In this document: in pieces, positions 7,955-16,054 of the stretch | Numbering within the stretch: the first letter of the stretch is position 1 | How the letters are laid out: each line of letters opens with the position of its first letter | Source: JBELHR01 sp042091275 | Lineage (GTDB): Bacteria; Bacteroidota; Bacteroidia; Flavobacteriales; Flavobacteriaceae | DNA length: 64,000 nt | Reading direction: 5' to 3' | Assembly: GCA_042091275.1 (NCBI GenBank) | Contig: JBELHR010000002.1 | Coordinates: 1 to 64,000 of the forward strand | Program-made: the position numbers and the translations under genes | Notes under the pieces: generated by a model | The model's database searches: none | Seen by the model: the letters and a program-made list of their open reading frames with translations, nothing else | Told to the model about the DNA's origin: nothing

Positions 7955-7989
7955 AAAAAGGCGATTGATTTTCAATCGCCTTTTTTTTT
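7955..7989 (+). terminator. Terminator after prfA
   Basis: AAAAAGGCGATTGA (7955-7968) pairs perfectly with 7972-7985 around TTT and runs into a T tract to 7989. Confidence 0.92.
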
Positions 7990-8000
7990 GGCCTATGGGC

Positions 8001-8029
8001 AAAAAAAACCTCGCCGTTAGGCGAGGTTT
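8001..8029 (-). terminator. Terminator after rplT
   Basis: AACCTCGCC (8007-8015) pairs with GGCGAGGTT (8020-8028) around GTTA. On the minus strand the hairpin is followed by a U8 tract (A8 at 8001-8008), ending the thrS-infC-rpmI-rplT transcript. Confidence 0.9.
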
Positions 8030-8055
8030 ATAAGCGAGAATATTAAAAAATATGT

Positions 8056-8400
8056 TTACTTAACTTTATCGACGATAGCCTTAAAAGCTTCTGGGTGGTT
8101 CATAGCCAAATCAGCAAGTACCTTACGGTTTAACTCGATGTTATTAGCTTTTACTTTCCCCATAAACTGTGAATAAGACATTCCGTGTAATCTAGCTCCT
8201 GCGTTAATACGTTGGATCCATAGAGCACGAAACGTTCTCTTTTTGTTTTTACGGTCTCTGTAAGAATAGCTCATTGCTTTCTCTACCGCATTCTTTGCTA
8301 CTGTATAAACGTTTTTACGACGTCCGAAGTAACCTTTTGCTTGCTTCAATATCTTTTTTCTTCGAGCTCTTGAAGCAACTGAATTTACTGATCTAGGCAT
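8056..8400 (-). CDS. rplT: 50S ribosomal protein L20
   Basis: The 114-residue basic protein begins MPRSVNSVASRARRKK and carries the L20 signatures RKNVYTVAKNAVEKA, YRDRKNKKRTFRALWIQRINAGAR and HGMSYSQFM. It binds 23S rRNA early in large-subunit assembly. It is the last gene of the thrS-infC-rpmI-rplT operon, the classical order. In several bacteria L20 also represses its own operon; no leader structure for this could be identified by eye here. Confidence 0.98.
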   Translation of the reverse strand: MPRSVNSVASRARRKKILKQAKGYFGRRKNVYTVAKNAVEKAMSYSYRDRKNKKRTFRALWIQRINAGARLHGMSYSQFMGKVKANNIELNRKVLADLAMNHPEAFKAIVDKVK

Positions 8401-8491
8401 AATTCTAATTGTTTTTGTAGTAGGCGGATCATTAAATCACTTGTTTGCTCTACTCCATGGTTTATAAATAATTCCCTTAATTAAGATTTAA

Positions 8492-8689
8492 TTACTTAAG
8501 TCTTAATTGTTGTTTGATGTTCGCTTCATCTGACCTGTGAACTAATCCGTCATGAGTCAGTTTCAACTTACGTTTTTTGCTCTTTTTTGTCAAAATATGA
8601 CTCTTAAAAGCGTGCTTTCTTTTGATCTTTCCAGTACCTGTTAGCTTAAATCGCTTCTTTGCACTAGACTTGGTTTTCATTTTAGGCAT
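8492..8689 (-). CDS. rpmI: 50S ribosomal protein L35
   Basis: The 65-residue, very basic protein begins MPKMKTKSSAKKRFK and contains KRKHAFKSHILTKKSKKRK, the L35 signature. Length is normal. It lies between infC (42 bp upstream) and rplT (91 bp downstream) on the same strand. Confidence 0.98.
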   Translation of the reverse strand: MPKMKTKSSAKKRFKLTGTGKIKRKHAFKSHILTKKSKKRKLKLTHDGLVHRSDEANIKQQLRLK

Positions 8690-8731
8690 CTCTAATCCGT
8701 TTTGTTTCTCGCTTAATATTATATAATGTTA

Positions 8732-9289
8732 TTACTTCTTTGGAGCAATAAACATAATCATTCTCTTACCTTCTAATTTAGGCATCTGTTCTACCTTACC
8801 ATATTCCTCAAGTTCCTGAGCTAATCTCAAAAGTAAGATTTGCCCTTGGTCCTTAAATATGATAGAACGACCCTTAAAGAAAACATAGGCTTTTAATTTT
8901 GCTCCGTCTTGGAGAAATTTAATAGCGTGTTTCTTTTTAAACTCATAATCATGCTCATCCGTTTGTGGACCAAATCGGATTTCTTTGACTACAACTTTTG
9001 TCGCTTTCGATTTTAGTGCTTTATCGCGCTTTTTTTGCTCATACAAGAATTTCTTGTAATCAATAATCTTACAAACTGGAGGAACTGCCTTTGGAGATAT
9101 CTCTACCAAATCCAATTCTTGTTCATTAGCTAGTGCAATCGCTTTACGAGTTGGATATACTCCAACCTCTACATTGTCTCCCACTAAACGGATTTCCGGT
9201 GCTGTAATTTTAAGATTGATACGGTGTTGGTCTTCTTTTATAACCCTTCCCGGACCTCTTCTACTTGATTTTTTTCTTCTTATTGCTAT
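8732..9289 (-). CDS. infC: Translation initiation factor IF-3, probable AUA start
   Basis: IF-3 binds the 30S subunit and rejects wrong start codons. The recognisable N-terminal domain (HRINLKITAPEIRLVGDN) lies upstream of the first conventional start, a GTG at 9184. Following the frame back gives IAIRRKKSSRRGPGR, with an in-frame TGA at 9293-9295 only one codon before an ATA at 9287-9289, and no ATG, GTG or TTG in between. I therefore place the start at ATA, giving 185 residues, normal for IF-3. An AGGAG lies 15 nt upstream. The C-terminal domain (KEIRFGPQTDEHDY, FFKGRS) is intact. E. coli infC uses AUU to let IF-3 limit its own synthesis; the same logic is inferred here. Confidence 0.9.
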   Translation of the reverse strand: MAIRRKKSSRRGPGRVIKEDQHRINLKITAPEIRLVGDNVEVGVYPTRKAIALANEQELDLVEISPKAVPPVCKIIDYKKFLYEQKKRDKALKSKATKVVVKEIRFGPQTDEHDYEFKKKHAIKFLQDGAKLKAYVFFKGRSIIFKDQGQILLLRLAQELEEYGKVEQMPKLEGKRMIMFIAPKK

Positions 9290-9330
9290 GACTCAAAAAT
9301 TTTGCTCCTAATAAAAGGAATGATTAAACT

Positions 9331-11271
9331 CTAAAATTGTGTAAAGGTCTCTAGTTCCGCTTTTTTGACAAGATCTTTAAATTCTTGTATGGTAAAACTT
9401 CCTAAATCCCCTTGTCCGTGTCTTCGAACTGAAACGGTTCCTTCTGCTGCTTCCTTTTCTCCTACAATTACCATAAATGGTATTTTGCTCACTTCTGCAT
9501 CACGTATTTTACGCCCAGTCTTTTCAGAACGGTCGTCTAACAGGGTGCGAATTTCGTCATTTTCTAGCAATTCTAAAACATTTTCAGCATATTTTTGATA
9601 TTTCTCACTGATAGGCAGTACGATAACTTGATCAGGAGTTAGCCAAAGCGGGAAATTACCCCCTGTATGTTCTAACAAGACCGCTATGAATCGTTCCATA
9701 GAACCAAATGGCGCACGGTGAATCATGACCGGTCTATGCATCTTGTTGTCTGATCCTTTGTAGGTTAGGTCAAATCGCTCTGGAAGATTATAATCCACTT
9801 GAATGGTTCCTAGTTGCCAACTTCTTCCCAAGGCATCTTTTACCATAAAGTCTAACTTTGGCCCGTAAAAAGCGGCTTCGCCATGCTCGATGACAAAATT
9901 TAAGCCCTTGTCTTTTGCAGCGTTTATAATCGCTTGTTCTGCTCGGTCCCAATTCTCAGGGCTTCCGATATACTTTTCTAAATTATCCATATCTCTCAAG
10001 GATACTTGAGCAGTAAAGTCATCAAAACCTAAAGAACTCAAGACATAGAGAGACAAATCAATTACGTTTTTAAATTCTTCATCCAATTGCTCTGGAGTAC
10101 AGAATATGTGCGCGTCATCTTGGGTAAAACCTCTAACGCGAGTCAAACCGTGAAGTTCTCCACTTTGCTCGTAACGATATACGGTTCCAAATTCAGCAAA
10201 TCTCTTTGGTAGATCTTTGTAACTATAGGGTTTTGCGTTGTAAATTTCACAGTGATGTGGGCAGTTCATCGGCTTTAATAAAAACTCCTCATCTTGCTTA
10301 GGAGTTTCTATCGGCTGAAAACTGTCTTCTCCGTATTTTGCATAATGCCCAGAGGTTACATAAAGCTCTTTTTGACCAATATGTGGAGTCATTACCATAT
10401 CGTAACCCGCTTTCTTTTGCGCTTTTTTCAAAAAGTCTTCCAAACGAGAACGAAGAGCCGCACCCTTTGGTAGCCATAGAGGAAGTCCTTGACCTACTTT
10501 GCTAGAAAAAGTGAATAGCTCCATTTCTTTTCCGAGCTTTCGGTGATCTCTTTTTTTAGCTTCTTCAAGCATTTCAAGATATTCTGTCAAAAGCTTTTGC
10601 TTAGGGAAAGAAATCCCGTAAATACGAGTTAGCTGAGGCTTAGTCTCATCTCCTCTCCAATAAGCACCTGCAGCACTCATCAGTTTTACCGCTTTTACAA
10701 GACCGGTATTTGGAAGGTGTCCTCCTCTACACAAATCGGTAAAGTCATCGTGATCACAGAAGGTGATTTCTCCATCGGTTAAATTTTCGATCAATTCTAC
10801 CTTGAATTCGTTTCCTTCTTGTTTGTATTTATCTAAAGCATCTGCTTTGGAGACTTCTCTCATTTTAAACGCGTGCTTGCCACGTGCCAATTCTAGGAAC
10901 TTTTTTTCAATAGTTGGAAAGTCTTTTTCCGAAATATTGTGTTCTCCAAAATCCACATCATAATAAAAACCTTGATTTATAGCTGGTCCAATAGTCAGTT
11001 TTGATCCAGGGTATAAATGTTGAATGGCTTGAGCTAAGATATGGGCAGAGGAATGCCAAAAGGCCTTTTTTCCTTCTTCATCGTTGAAAGTAAATAAAAC
11101 TAGATTTCCATCGGTGGTTAATGGGGTGACGGTTTCAACAGTTTGACCATTGAATTTTGCCGAAATAACATTTCTGGCAAATCCTTCACTGATGCTTTTT
11201 GCAACATCCATTGGTGTAATTCCGCTCTCAAAGGGCTTTACACTCCCATCGGGTAAAGTAATTTTTATCAT
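9331..11271 (-). CDS. thrS: Threonyl-tRNA synthetase
   Basis: Charges tRNA-Thr with threonine. The 646 residues hold an N-terminal TGS domain (about 1-60), an editing domain with the HSSAHILAQA motif and CRGGHLPNTG, the class II catalytic core (PMNCPHHCEIY zinc/substrate region, FGTVYRYEQSGELHGLTRVRGFTQDDAH, and HRAPFGSMERFIAVLLEH motif 3), and the C-terminal anticodon-binding domain. Length is as expected. It is the first gene of the operon with infC, and has its own good promoter. Confidence 0.98.
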   Translation of the reverse strand: MIKITLPDGSVKPFESGITPMDVAKSISEGFARNVISAKFNGQTVETVTPLTTDGNLVLFTFNDEEGKKAFWHSSAHILAQAIQHLYPGSKLTIGPAINQGFYYDVDFGEHNISEKDFPTIEKKFLELARGKHAFKMREVSKADALDKYKQEGNEFKVELIENLTDGEITFCDHDDFTDLCRGGHLPNTGLVKAVKLMSAAGAYWRGDETKPQLTRIYGISFPKQKLLTEYLEMLEEAKKRDHRKLGKEMELFTFSSKVGQGLPLWLPKGAALRSRLEDFLKKAQKKAGYDMVMTPHIGQKELYVTSGHYAKYGEDSFQPIETPKQDEEFLLKPMNCPHHCEIYNAKPYSYKDLPKRFAEFGTVYRYEQSGELHGLTRVRGFTQDDAHIFCTPEQLDEEFKNVIDLSLYVLSSLGFDDFTAQVSLRDMDNLEKYIGSPENWDRAEQAIINAAKDKGLNFVIEHGEAAFYGPKLDFMVKDALGRSWQLGTIQVDYNLPERFDLTYKGSDNKMHRPVMIHRAPFGSMERFIAVLLEHTGGNFPLWLTPDQVIVLPISEKYQKYAENVLELLENDEIRTLLDDRSEKTGRKIRDAEVSKIPFMVIVGEKEAAEGTVSVRRHGQGDLGSFTIQEFKDLVKKAELETFTQF

Positions 11272-11293
11272 GAAAATCTAAATTTATAAGAAG

Positions 11294-11324
11294 CAAAGAT
11301 ATTATAAAAGTATTGTTTGGGCAA
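11294..11324 (-). promoter_or_regulatory. Promoter of thrS operon
   Basis: On the minus strand TTG (11322-11324), a 20-bp spacer and TATCTTTG (11294-11301) match the Bacteroidota consensus. The box ends 22 bp before the thrS ATG. Confidence 0.75.
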
Positions 11325-11366
11325 TTAATAAATCGCAAAGAATCGTGCAATAAATAGGGATAAATG

Positions 11367-11374
11367 TATATTTG
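11367..11374 (+). promoter_or_regulatory. -7 box of cmk
   Basis: TATATTTG matches TAnnTTTG. It lies downstream of the ATG at 11364 and ends 4 bp before the ATG at 11379, which decides the cmk start and suggests a leaderless or near-leaderless mRNA. Confidence 0.65.
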
Positions 11375-11378
11375 TAAT

Positions 11379-12077
11379 ATGACAAAAATCACAATTGCTA
11401 TCGATGGGTTTTCATCGACTGGGAAGAGCACCTTGGCCAAGGAATTAGCCACTGCTCTCAACTATGTTTATGTGGATTCTGGCGCTATGTATAGGGCCGT
11501 AACCCTCTACGCTATGAGAGAAGGTTTCTTGGATAACGATACTGTTAATTCCGGGGCTATTGCGGATTCTTTGGGAGATATTGATTTGAGTTTTGTCTTT
11601 AATACCGACCTTGGATTTGCGGAGATGTATTTAAACGGGGAGAATATAGAACACCAAATACGCACTCTAGAGGTCTCTAACAAGGTTAGTTCGGTGGCAT
11701 CTCTGTCGCCTGTTCGTCGCAAGTTAGTCGAGGACCAGCAAGAAATGGGTGCAGAAAAGGGCGTGGTAATGGACGGAAGAGATATAGGAACTGTGGTGTT
11801 TCCCGATGCGGAGCTAAAGATTTTTATGACCGCTTCTGCTGTGACACGAGCCCAAAGAAGGTATGATGAGCTGAAGTCAAAAGGAGATACCGTAACTTTT
11901 GATGCTGTTTTGGAAAATGTGCAACAACGAGATGCAATGGATACTTCACGAGAGGATTCTCCCTTGGTAAGAGCTGAAGATGCCTTAATTTATGACAATT
12001 CCGAAAAATCTCGTAATCAGCAGTTTCAAGAAGTTTTACAGTTAGCCCAAACCAGAATTAAAGAGGTTAATTCCTAA
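11379..12077 (+). CDS. cmk: (d)CMP kinase
   Basis: Phosphorylates CMP and dCMP with ATP. The 232-residue protein begins MTKITIAIDG and has the P-loop GFSSTGKST (10-18), YVDSGAMYRAVT in the CMP-binding insert, VMDGRDIGTVVFPDA, and the C-terminal RAEDALIYDNS. The ATG at 11364 was rejected because it precedes the -7 box and adds MYICN, which is not family-like. Its last four bases overlap the stop of the convergent queE gene, and no terminator separates the two. Confidence 0.95.
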   Translation: MTKITIAIDGFSSTGKSTLAKELATALNYVYVDSGAMYRAVTLYAMREGFLDNDTVNSGAIADSLGDIDLSFVFNTDLGFAEMYLNGENIEHQIRTLEVSNKVSSVASLSPVRRKLVEDQQEMGAEKGVVMDGRDIGTVVFPDAELKIFMTASAVTRAQRRYDELKSKGDTVTFDAVLENVQQRDAMDTSREDSPLVRAEDALIYDNSEKSRNQQFQEVLQLAQTRIKEVNS

Positions 12078-12703
12078 GGGATATTTAAGTATTTGTGGGT
12101 CTGAAGAGAGATATGCCATTTTGGATTTGCCATGACATAGTCCACAATCTGTGGAATCATTTTCTCGCGTTTAGACCATTCAGGTTGCAAATACAAGACA
12201 CAATTGTCAGAAACTTTTGCCGCCTGCTCTTCTGCAAACTTAAAATCACTCTTGTTGTGAATGATCATTTTTAATTCTTGGGCCACGGGATAGATAGCTT
12301 CTGTAGGGAGCTTCGTCTTTTTTGGAGACAAGCAGATCCAATCCCATGAACCTGTCAATGGATAAGCTCCTGAGGTTTCTACATGTGTTTTGATTCCTTT
12401 GTTTTGAAGTTCATCACAAATATAATCCAACTGCCACATAGAAGGTTCTCCACCAGTGACAACAACGGTCTTGGCGTACTTTGCTGCATCTGAAACAATT
12501 TGGTCCGTAAGTGTTGGTGGATGGGTTCTCGCATCCCAACTCTCTTTTACATCACACCAATGGCATCCGACATCGCAACCTCCAATTCGAATGAAATACG
12601 CAGCCTTTCCAGTATGCGATCCCTCTCCCTGAATAGTATAAAAAGCTTCCATTAGAGGTAAGCTAAGTCCTTTGTCTATCAATGATTTTGTTTCAATATC
12701 CAT
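12074..12703 (-). CDS. queE: 7-carboxy-7-deazaguanine synthase
   Basis: A radical SAM enzyme in queuosine biosynthesis that converts 6-carboxytetrahydropterin to 7-carboxy-7-deazaguanine. The cluster motif CxxxCxxC is at C43, C47 and C50 (CDVGCHWCDVKESWD), after the conserved FYTIQGEGSHTGKAAYFIR segment. VVVTGGEPSMW and the C-terminal YLQPEW and SLQTHKYLNIP segments fit the family. The 209-residue length is normal. It is preceded by a consensus promoter and is apparently monocistronic. Confidence 0.95.
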   Translation of the reverse strand: MDIETKSLIDKGLSLPLMEAFYTIQGEGSHTGKAAYFIRIGGCDVGCHWCDVKESWDARTHPPTLTDQIVSDAAKYAKTVVVTGGEPSMWQLDYICDELQNKGIKTHVETSGAYPLTGSWDWICLSPKKTKLPTEAIYPVAQELKMIIHNKSDFKFAEEQAAKVSDNCVLYLQPEWSKREKMIPQIVDYVMANPKWHISLQTHKYLNIP

Positions 12704-12720
12704 CTCGTAAAACTAGGCTG

Positions 12721-12754
12721 CAAAGATAAGGGAACTTTTCTTTTTCAGAGTCAA
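12721..12754 (-). promoter_or_regulatory. Promoter of queE
   Basis: On the minus strand TTG (12752-12754) and TATCTTTG (12721-12728) are 23 bp apart, at the long end of the permitted spacing. Confidence 0.55.
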
Positions 12755-12792
12755 AGTTTTGCTTTAATTTTAGGGGCACTTAAACTGTCATA

Positions 12793-13365
12793 ATGATGAA
12801 ATATCTTTTGAATGTTATCCCTGTCCTATTTGCTTTTATCCTTTTAACTAGCTGTAATAATAACAGTGAGTTTTTGATTGAAAAAAATCGAGTAGGTCCA
12901 TTGACAAACGAAACAGAGATCCAAGAACTGGCCTCTATTTTTAGTTCGGACAGTTTGGTTGCGCACCTGAGCGAAGGTGCTCTTGGTTTTGGTGGAGCTA
13001 TGATGGAAAGCGAGGATGAGTTTCTGGTTTATTCCAAAGAAGGAGAGCACCTACTAACTGTTGTTGCTGAAAATCCATTAGATTCTACCTCTCTTATCGA
13101 TCGCGTAGAAATTATTTCAAAATCTTATAAGACCAAAACGAATGTTGGAATTGGTTCCACTTTTGATCAAGTGAATTTAAATGTTCAAATCGATCGCGTG
13201 GAAAAAGGACTGACATCCGCAATTTTATACGTAGACGAACTCAATGCTACTCTTGTAATAGATCAAAAAGAACTGGGAATGAATTCTCTTCGACCAGGTA
13301 AAATGCTCCTAGAACGCATTCCAGGAGATTCTGAGTTTAGATCCTTTACACTTTGGTTTGATTAG
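12793..13365 (+). CDS. Hypothetical lipoprotein
   Basis: The 190-residue protein starts with a lipoprotein signal (MMKYLLNVIPVLFAFILLTSC, lipobox LTSC). The mature part begins with an Asn-rich linker, then KNRVGPLTNETEIQELASIFSSDS. The following beta-rich region ends in RIPGDSEFRSFTLWFD. This plan resembles a flavobacterial lipoprotein family of unknown function recalled from genomes of the class. There is no enzymatic motif. The cupin gene begins on the next base after its stop codon, so the two are almost certainly co-transcribed and may act together. Confidence 0.7.
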   Translation: MMKYLLNVIPVLFAFILLTSCNNNSEFLIEKNRVGPLTNETEIQELASIFSSDSLVAHLSEGALGFGGAMMESEDEFLVYSKEGEHLLTVVAENPLDSTSLIDRVEIISKSYKTKTNVGIGSTFDQVNLNVQIDRVEKGLTSAILYVDELNATLVIDQKELGMNSLRPGKMLLERIPGDSEFRSFTLWFD

Positions 13366-13746
13366 ATGAAATCGGAGAAAAAAAAAGTATTTATTCAGCG
13401 TAAGCCTTTCGTGGTTCCAACTAGTGATGGTAAGTATATCGGGGAACATTTTGGCAATGCTTCAGAGAACTTCGACAATTTATCCCTAGCACACATGAAG
13501 GCTCCAGCGAATTGGACAGAACCATTTCAATGTCCTGAGTTTTCAGAATACACCTTAGTTATTAGCGGAAAAAAACAAATCGAATTACCGGAAGGCGAGA
13601 TTGTTGTTTTGGGACCCGGCGAATCTATCCGAATAGAAGCAGGAATACGCGTGCGTTATAGCAACCCCTTTGATGAGGTCTGTGAATATATTTCTGTTTG
13701 TAATCCTGGTTTTGATTTCACCAAAGCCAATAGGGACGAGGATTAA
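13366..13746 (+). CDS. Cupin-domain protein
   Basis: The 126-residue protein is one small cupin barrel. Motif 1 is degenerate (PEFSEYTLVISGKKQIELPEGEIVVLGPGESIRI), with no G(X)5HXH, and motif 2 is weak, with few histidines, so metal binding and enzyme activity are doubtful. A ligand- or sugar-binding role is equally possible. It directly abuts the upstream lipoprotein gene. Its TAA stop is the left end of a 12-bp palindrome shared with the folD stop. Confidence 0.7.
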   Translation: MKSEKKKVFIQRKPFVVPTSDGKYIGEHFGNASENFDNLSLAHMKAPANWTEPFQCPEFSEYTLVISGKKQIELPEGEIVVLGPGESIRIEAGIRVRYSNPFDEVCEYISVCNPGFDFTKANRDED

Positions 13747-13752
13747 GCCGGC

Positions 13753-14637
13753 TTAGGCGTCTCTTCGCTCGCAGGCTAAAAGTGTGTTTTTTAGCAACAT
13801 AGCTATAGTCATCGGTCCGACGCCACCTGGTACAGGAGTTATAAAACTAGACAAAGGTGCTACTTGCTCATAATTGACATCTCCAGCTAAACGATAACCT
13901 CTCTTTTTGCTTTTGTCTTCTACACGTGTGATTCCAACATCAATTATTACGGCTCCCGGACTGACATAATCCGCAGTCAAAAACTCTGCAATTCCCAAGG
14001 CAGCTACAATTATATCGGCTGACTTGCAAAGGCTTTTCAGGTTTTTCGTGCGACTGTGAGCAACCGTTACAGTAGCGTCACCAGCTGGTCTTTTTTGACT
14101 CATTAAAATACTCATCGGTCTACCCACAATATGAGAACGACCTATAACAACTACATTTTTCCCTGAAGTCTCCACCTCATATCGTTCCAATAGTTCCATG
14201 ATACCATAAGGAGTAGCTGGTAAAAAAGTAGGAAGATCCAAGGTCATTTTACCGACGTTAGTAGGGTGGAAGCCATCGACATCTTTGTCTGCGTCCACTG
14301 CCATCAATACTTTTTGCTCGTCGATATGTTTTGGCAAAGGAAGCTGTACAATATATCCGTCTATTGCAGGATCTGCATTTAAAGTGGCAATTTTGGACAA
14401 TAACTCGTCTTCTGAGGTGTCTTCTGACATTTCGATCAAGGTAGAATCAAAGCCGATTTTTTCACAAGCCTTAACTTTACTGGAAACATAGGTCATACTC
14501 GCACCATCTTGACCGACAATTACTGCGGCTAGATGAGGTTTTTTAAGCCCTTTTTCGACTCGCTTTGCGACCTCAATGGCCAATTCATCCTTAATGTTAT
14601 TTGAGGTTAATTTACCGTCGAGTATTGTCATTTCCAT
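13753..14637 (-). CDS. folD: Bifunctional methylenetetrahydrofolate dehydrogenase/cyclohydrolase
   Basis: Interconverts 5,10-methylene-, methenyl- and 10-formyl-tetrahydrofolate. The 294-residue protein has the substrate region VGQDGASMTYVSSKVKACEKIG with the catalytic Tyr and Lys, the signature DGYIVQLPLPKHID, the NADP-binding GRSHIVGRPM, and PVPGGVGPMTIAMLL. It lies 10 bp after ffh on the same strand and is probably co-transcribed with it. Confidence 0.97.
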   Translation of the reverse strand: MEMTILDGKLTSNNIKDELAIEVAKRVEKGLKKPHLAAVIVGQDGASMTYVSSKVKACEKIGFDSTLIEMSEDTSEDELLSKIATLNADPAIDGYIVQLPLPKHIDEQKVLMAVDADKDVDGFHPTNVGKMTLDLPTFLPATPYGIMELLERYEVETSGKNVVVIGRSHIVGRPMSILMSQKRPAGDATVTVAHSRTKNLKSLCKSADIIVAALGIAEFLTADYVSPGAVIIDVGITRVEDKSKKRGYRLAGDVNYEQVAPLSSFITPVPGGVGPMTIAMLLKNTLLACERRDA

Positions 14638-14647
14638 GTTTTTTGGA

Positions 14648-15976
14648 TTAGCGCATATTGCGCATCATATTCATCATTTGTTTACCACCGCCACCTTGCA
14701 TCATTTTCATCATCTTACTCATCTGAGTAAATTGCTTGAGAAGCTGGTTTACCTCCTGAACGCTAGTTCCGGACCCTTTAGCTATTCTTTTCTTGCGACT
14801 TGCATTTATGACCGTTGGTTGGTCTCTTTCCTTTGGTGTCATGGAGTGAATAATAGCTTCAATCCCTTTAAAGGCATCGTCGTCTATATCCACATCTTTA
14901 AGGGCTTTTCCGGCTCCGGGAATCATTCCCATCAAATCCTTCATATTACCCATTTTTTTAATCTGTTGTATCTGAGACAGGAAGTCATCAAAACCAAACT
15001 GATTTTTGGCGATTTTCTTTTGAAGTTTTCTAGCTTGTTCCTCGTCGTATTGCTCTTGAGCTCTTTCCACCAAGGATACTACATCTCCCATCCCCAAGAT
15101 TCGATCTGCCATACGATCTGGATAAAAGACATCAATTGCCTCCATTTTTTCACCAGTACCGATGAATTTAATCGGTTTGTTAACAACCGTTTTTATCGAT
15201 AAGGCAGCCCCTCCACGAGTATCTCCATCTAATTTTGTTAGAACAACTCCATCAAAATTAAGTAAATCGTTAAAAGCTTTAGCTGTATTAACCGCATCCT
15301 GTCCCGTCATGGAATCCACAACAAACAAGGTTTCGTTAGGTTTTACAGCTTTGTGAATATTAGAAATTTCAGTCATTAATGCCTCGTCAATAGCTAGACG
15401 ACCGGCGGTATCAATGATTACGGTATTTTTACCATTTGCTTTGGCATGCGCTAGAGCATTTTTGGAAATAGAAACCGGATCTTGATTCCCTTCTTCAGCA
15501 TATACTTCAACCCCTATTTGTTCTCCTACAACTCGCAACTGGTTGATAGCGGCTGGACGGTAAACATCACAACCTACAAGAAGGACTTGCTTAGATTTTT
15601 TGGTAGTAAGGTATTTGGCTAATTTTCCAGAGAAGGTAGTTTTACCAGATCCCTGAAGACCAGACATAAGGATTACCGTTGGGTTTCCCGAAAGATCGAC
15701 ACCGGCCATTTCTCCTCCCATCAAATTGGTCAACTCGTCTTTGACGATTTTAACCATTAGTTGGCTTGGATTTAAGCTAGTCAGTACGTTCTGACCAATT
15801 GCTTTGTCCTTTACGGTTTTAGTAAATTCTTTGGCAATTTTAAAGTTGACATCGGCATCTAGAAGTGCGCGTCTAACCTCTTTCAGAGTTTCCGCTACAT
15901 TTACTTCTGTTATTTTTCCATGCCCTTTGAGAACATGTAAGGCCTTATCTAATTTATCGCTTAAATTATTGAACAT
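14648..15976 (-). CDS. ffh: Signal recognition particle protein (SRP54/Ffh)
   Basis: Binds signal sequences of nascent membrane and secreted proteins and 4.5S RNA. The 442 residues hold the N domain with LKEVRRALLDADVN, the GTPase G domain with GLQGSGKTTFSGKLA, DTAGRL and TKLDGDTRGG, and the Met-rich M domain, whose C-terminus is very rich in Met, Gly and Lys (MMKMMQGGGGKQMMNMM). It is preceded by one of the best promoters in the window. Confidence 0.98.
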   Translation of the reverse strand: MFNNLSDKLDKALHVLKGHGKITEVNVAETLKEVRRALLDADVNFKIAKEFTKTVKDKAIGQNVLTSLNPSQLMVKIVKDELTNLMGGEMAGVDLSGNPTVILMSGLQGSGKTTFSGKLAKYLTTKKSKQVLLVGCDVYRPAAINQLRVVGEQIGVEVYAEEGNQDPVSISKNALAHAKANGKNTVIIDTAGRLAIDEALMTEISNIHKAVKPNETLFVVDSMTGQDAVNTAKAFNDLLNFDGVVLTKLDGDTRGGAALSIKTVVNKPIKFIGTGEKMEAIDVFYPDRMADRILGMGDVVSLVERAQEQYDEEQARKLQKKIAKNQFGFDDFLSQIQQIKKMGNMKDLMGMIPGAGKALKDVDIDDDAFKGIEAIIHSMTPKERDQPTVINASRKKRIAKGSGTSVQEVNQLLKQFTQMSKMMKMMQGGGGKQMMNMMRNMR

Positions 15977-16001
15977 AAAGTTTCTCTTGAAATTTAGGTG
16001 A

Positions 16002-16032
16002 CAAATATACTATAAAGTAGGACAATTAACAA
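16002..16032 (-). promoter_or_regulatory. Promoter of ffh-folD
   Basis: On the minus strand TTG (16030-16032), a 20-bp spacer and TATATTTG (16002-16009) match the Bacteroidota consensus, about 25 bp before the ffh ATG. Confidence 0.75.
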
Positions 16033-16054
16033 CCTGCAAAAGCAGCAAAAAGTA

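Noticed and set aside
8401..8491. L20 autoregulatory RNA leader between rpmI and rplT
   Set aside because: No convincing pseudoknot or L20-binding mimic could be drawn by eye.
11364..11378. Upstream ATG extending cmk
   Set aside because: It precedes the promoter box and adds residues not seen in CMP kinases.
12721..12790. Possible plus-strand promoter for the 12793 lipoprotein
   Set aside because: Only weak TAnnTTTA matches; not distinguishable from background.
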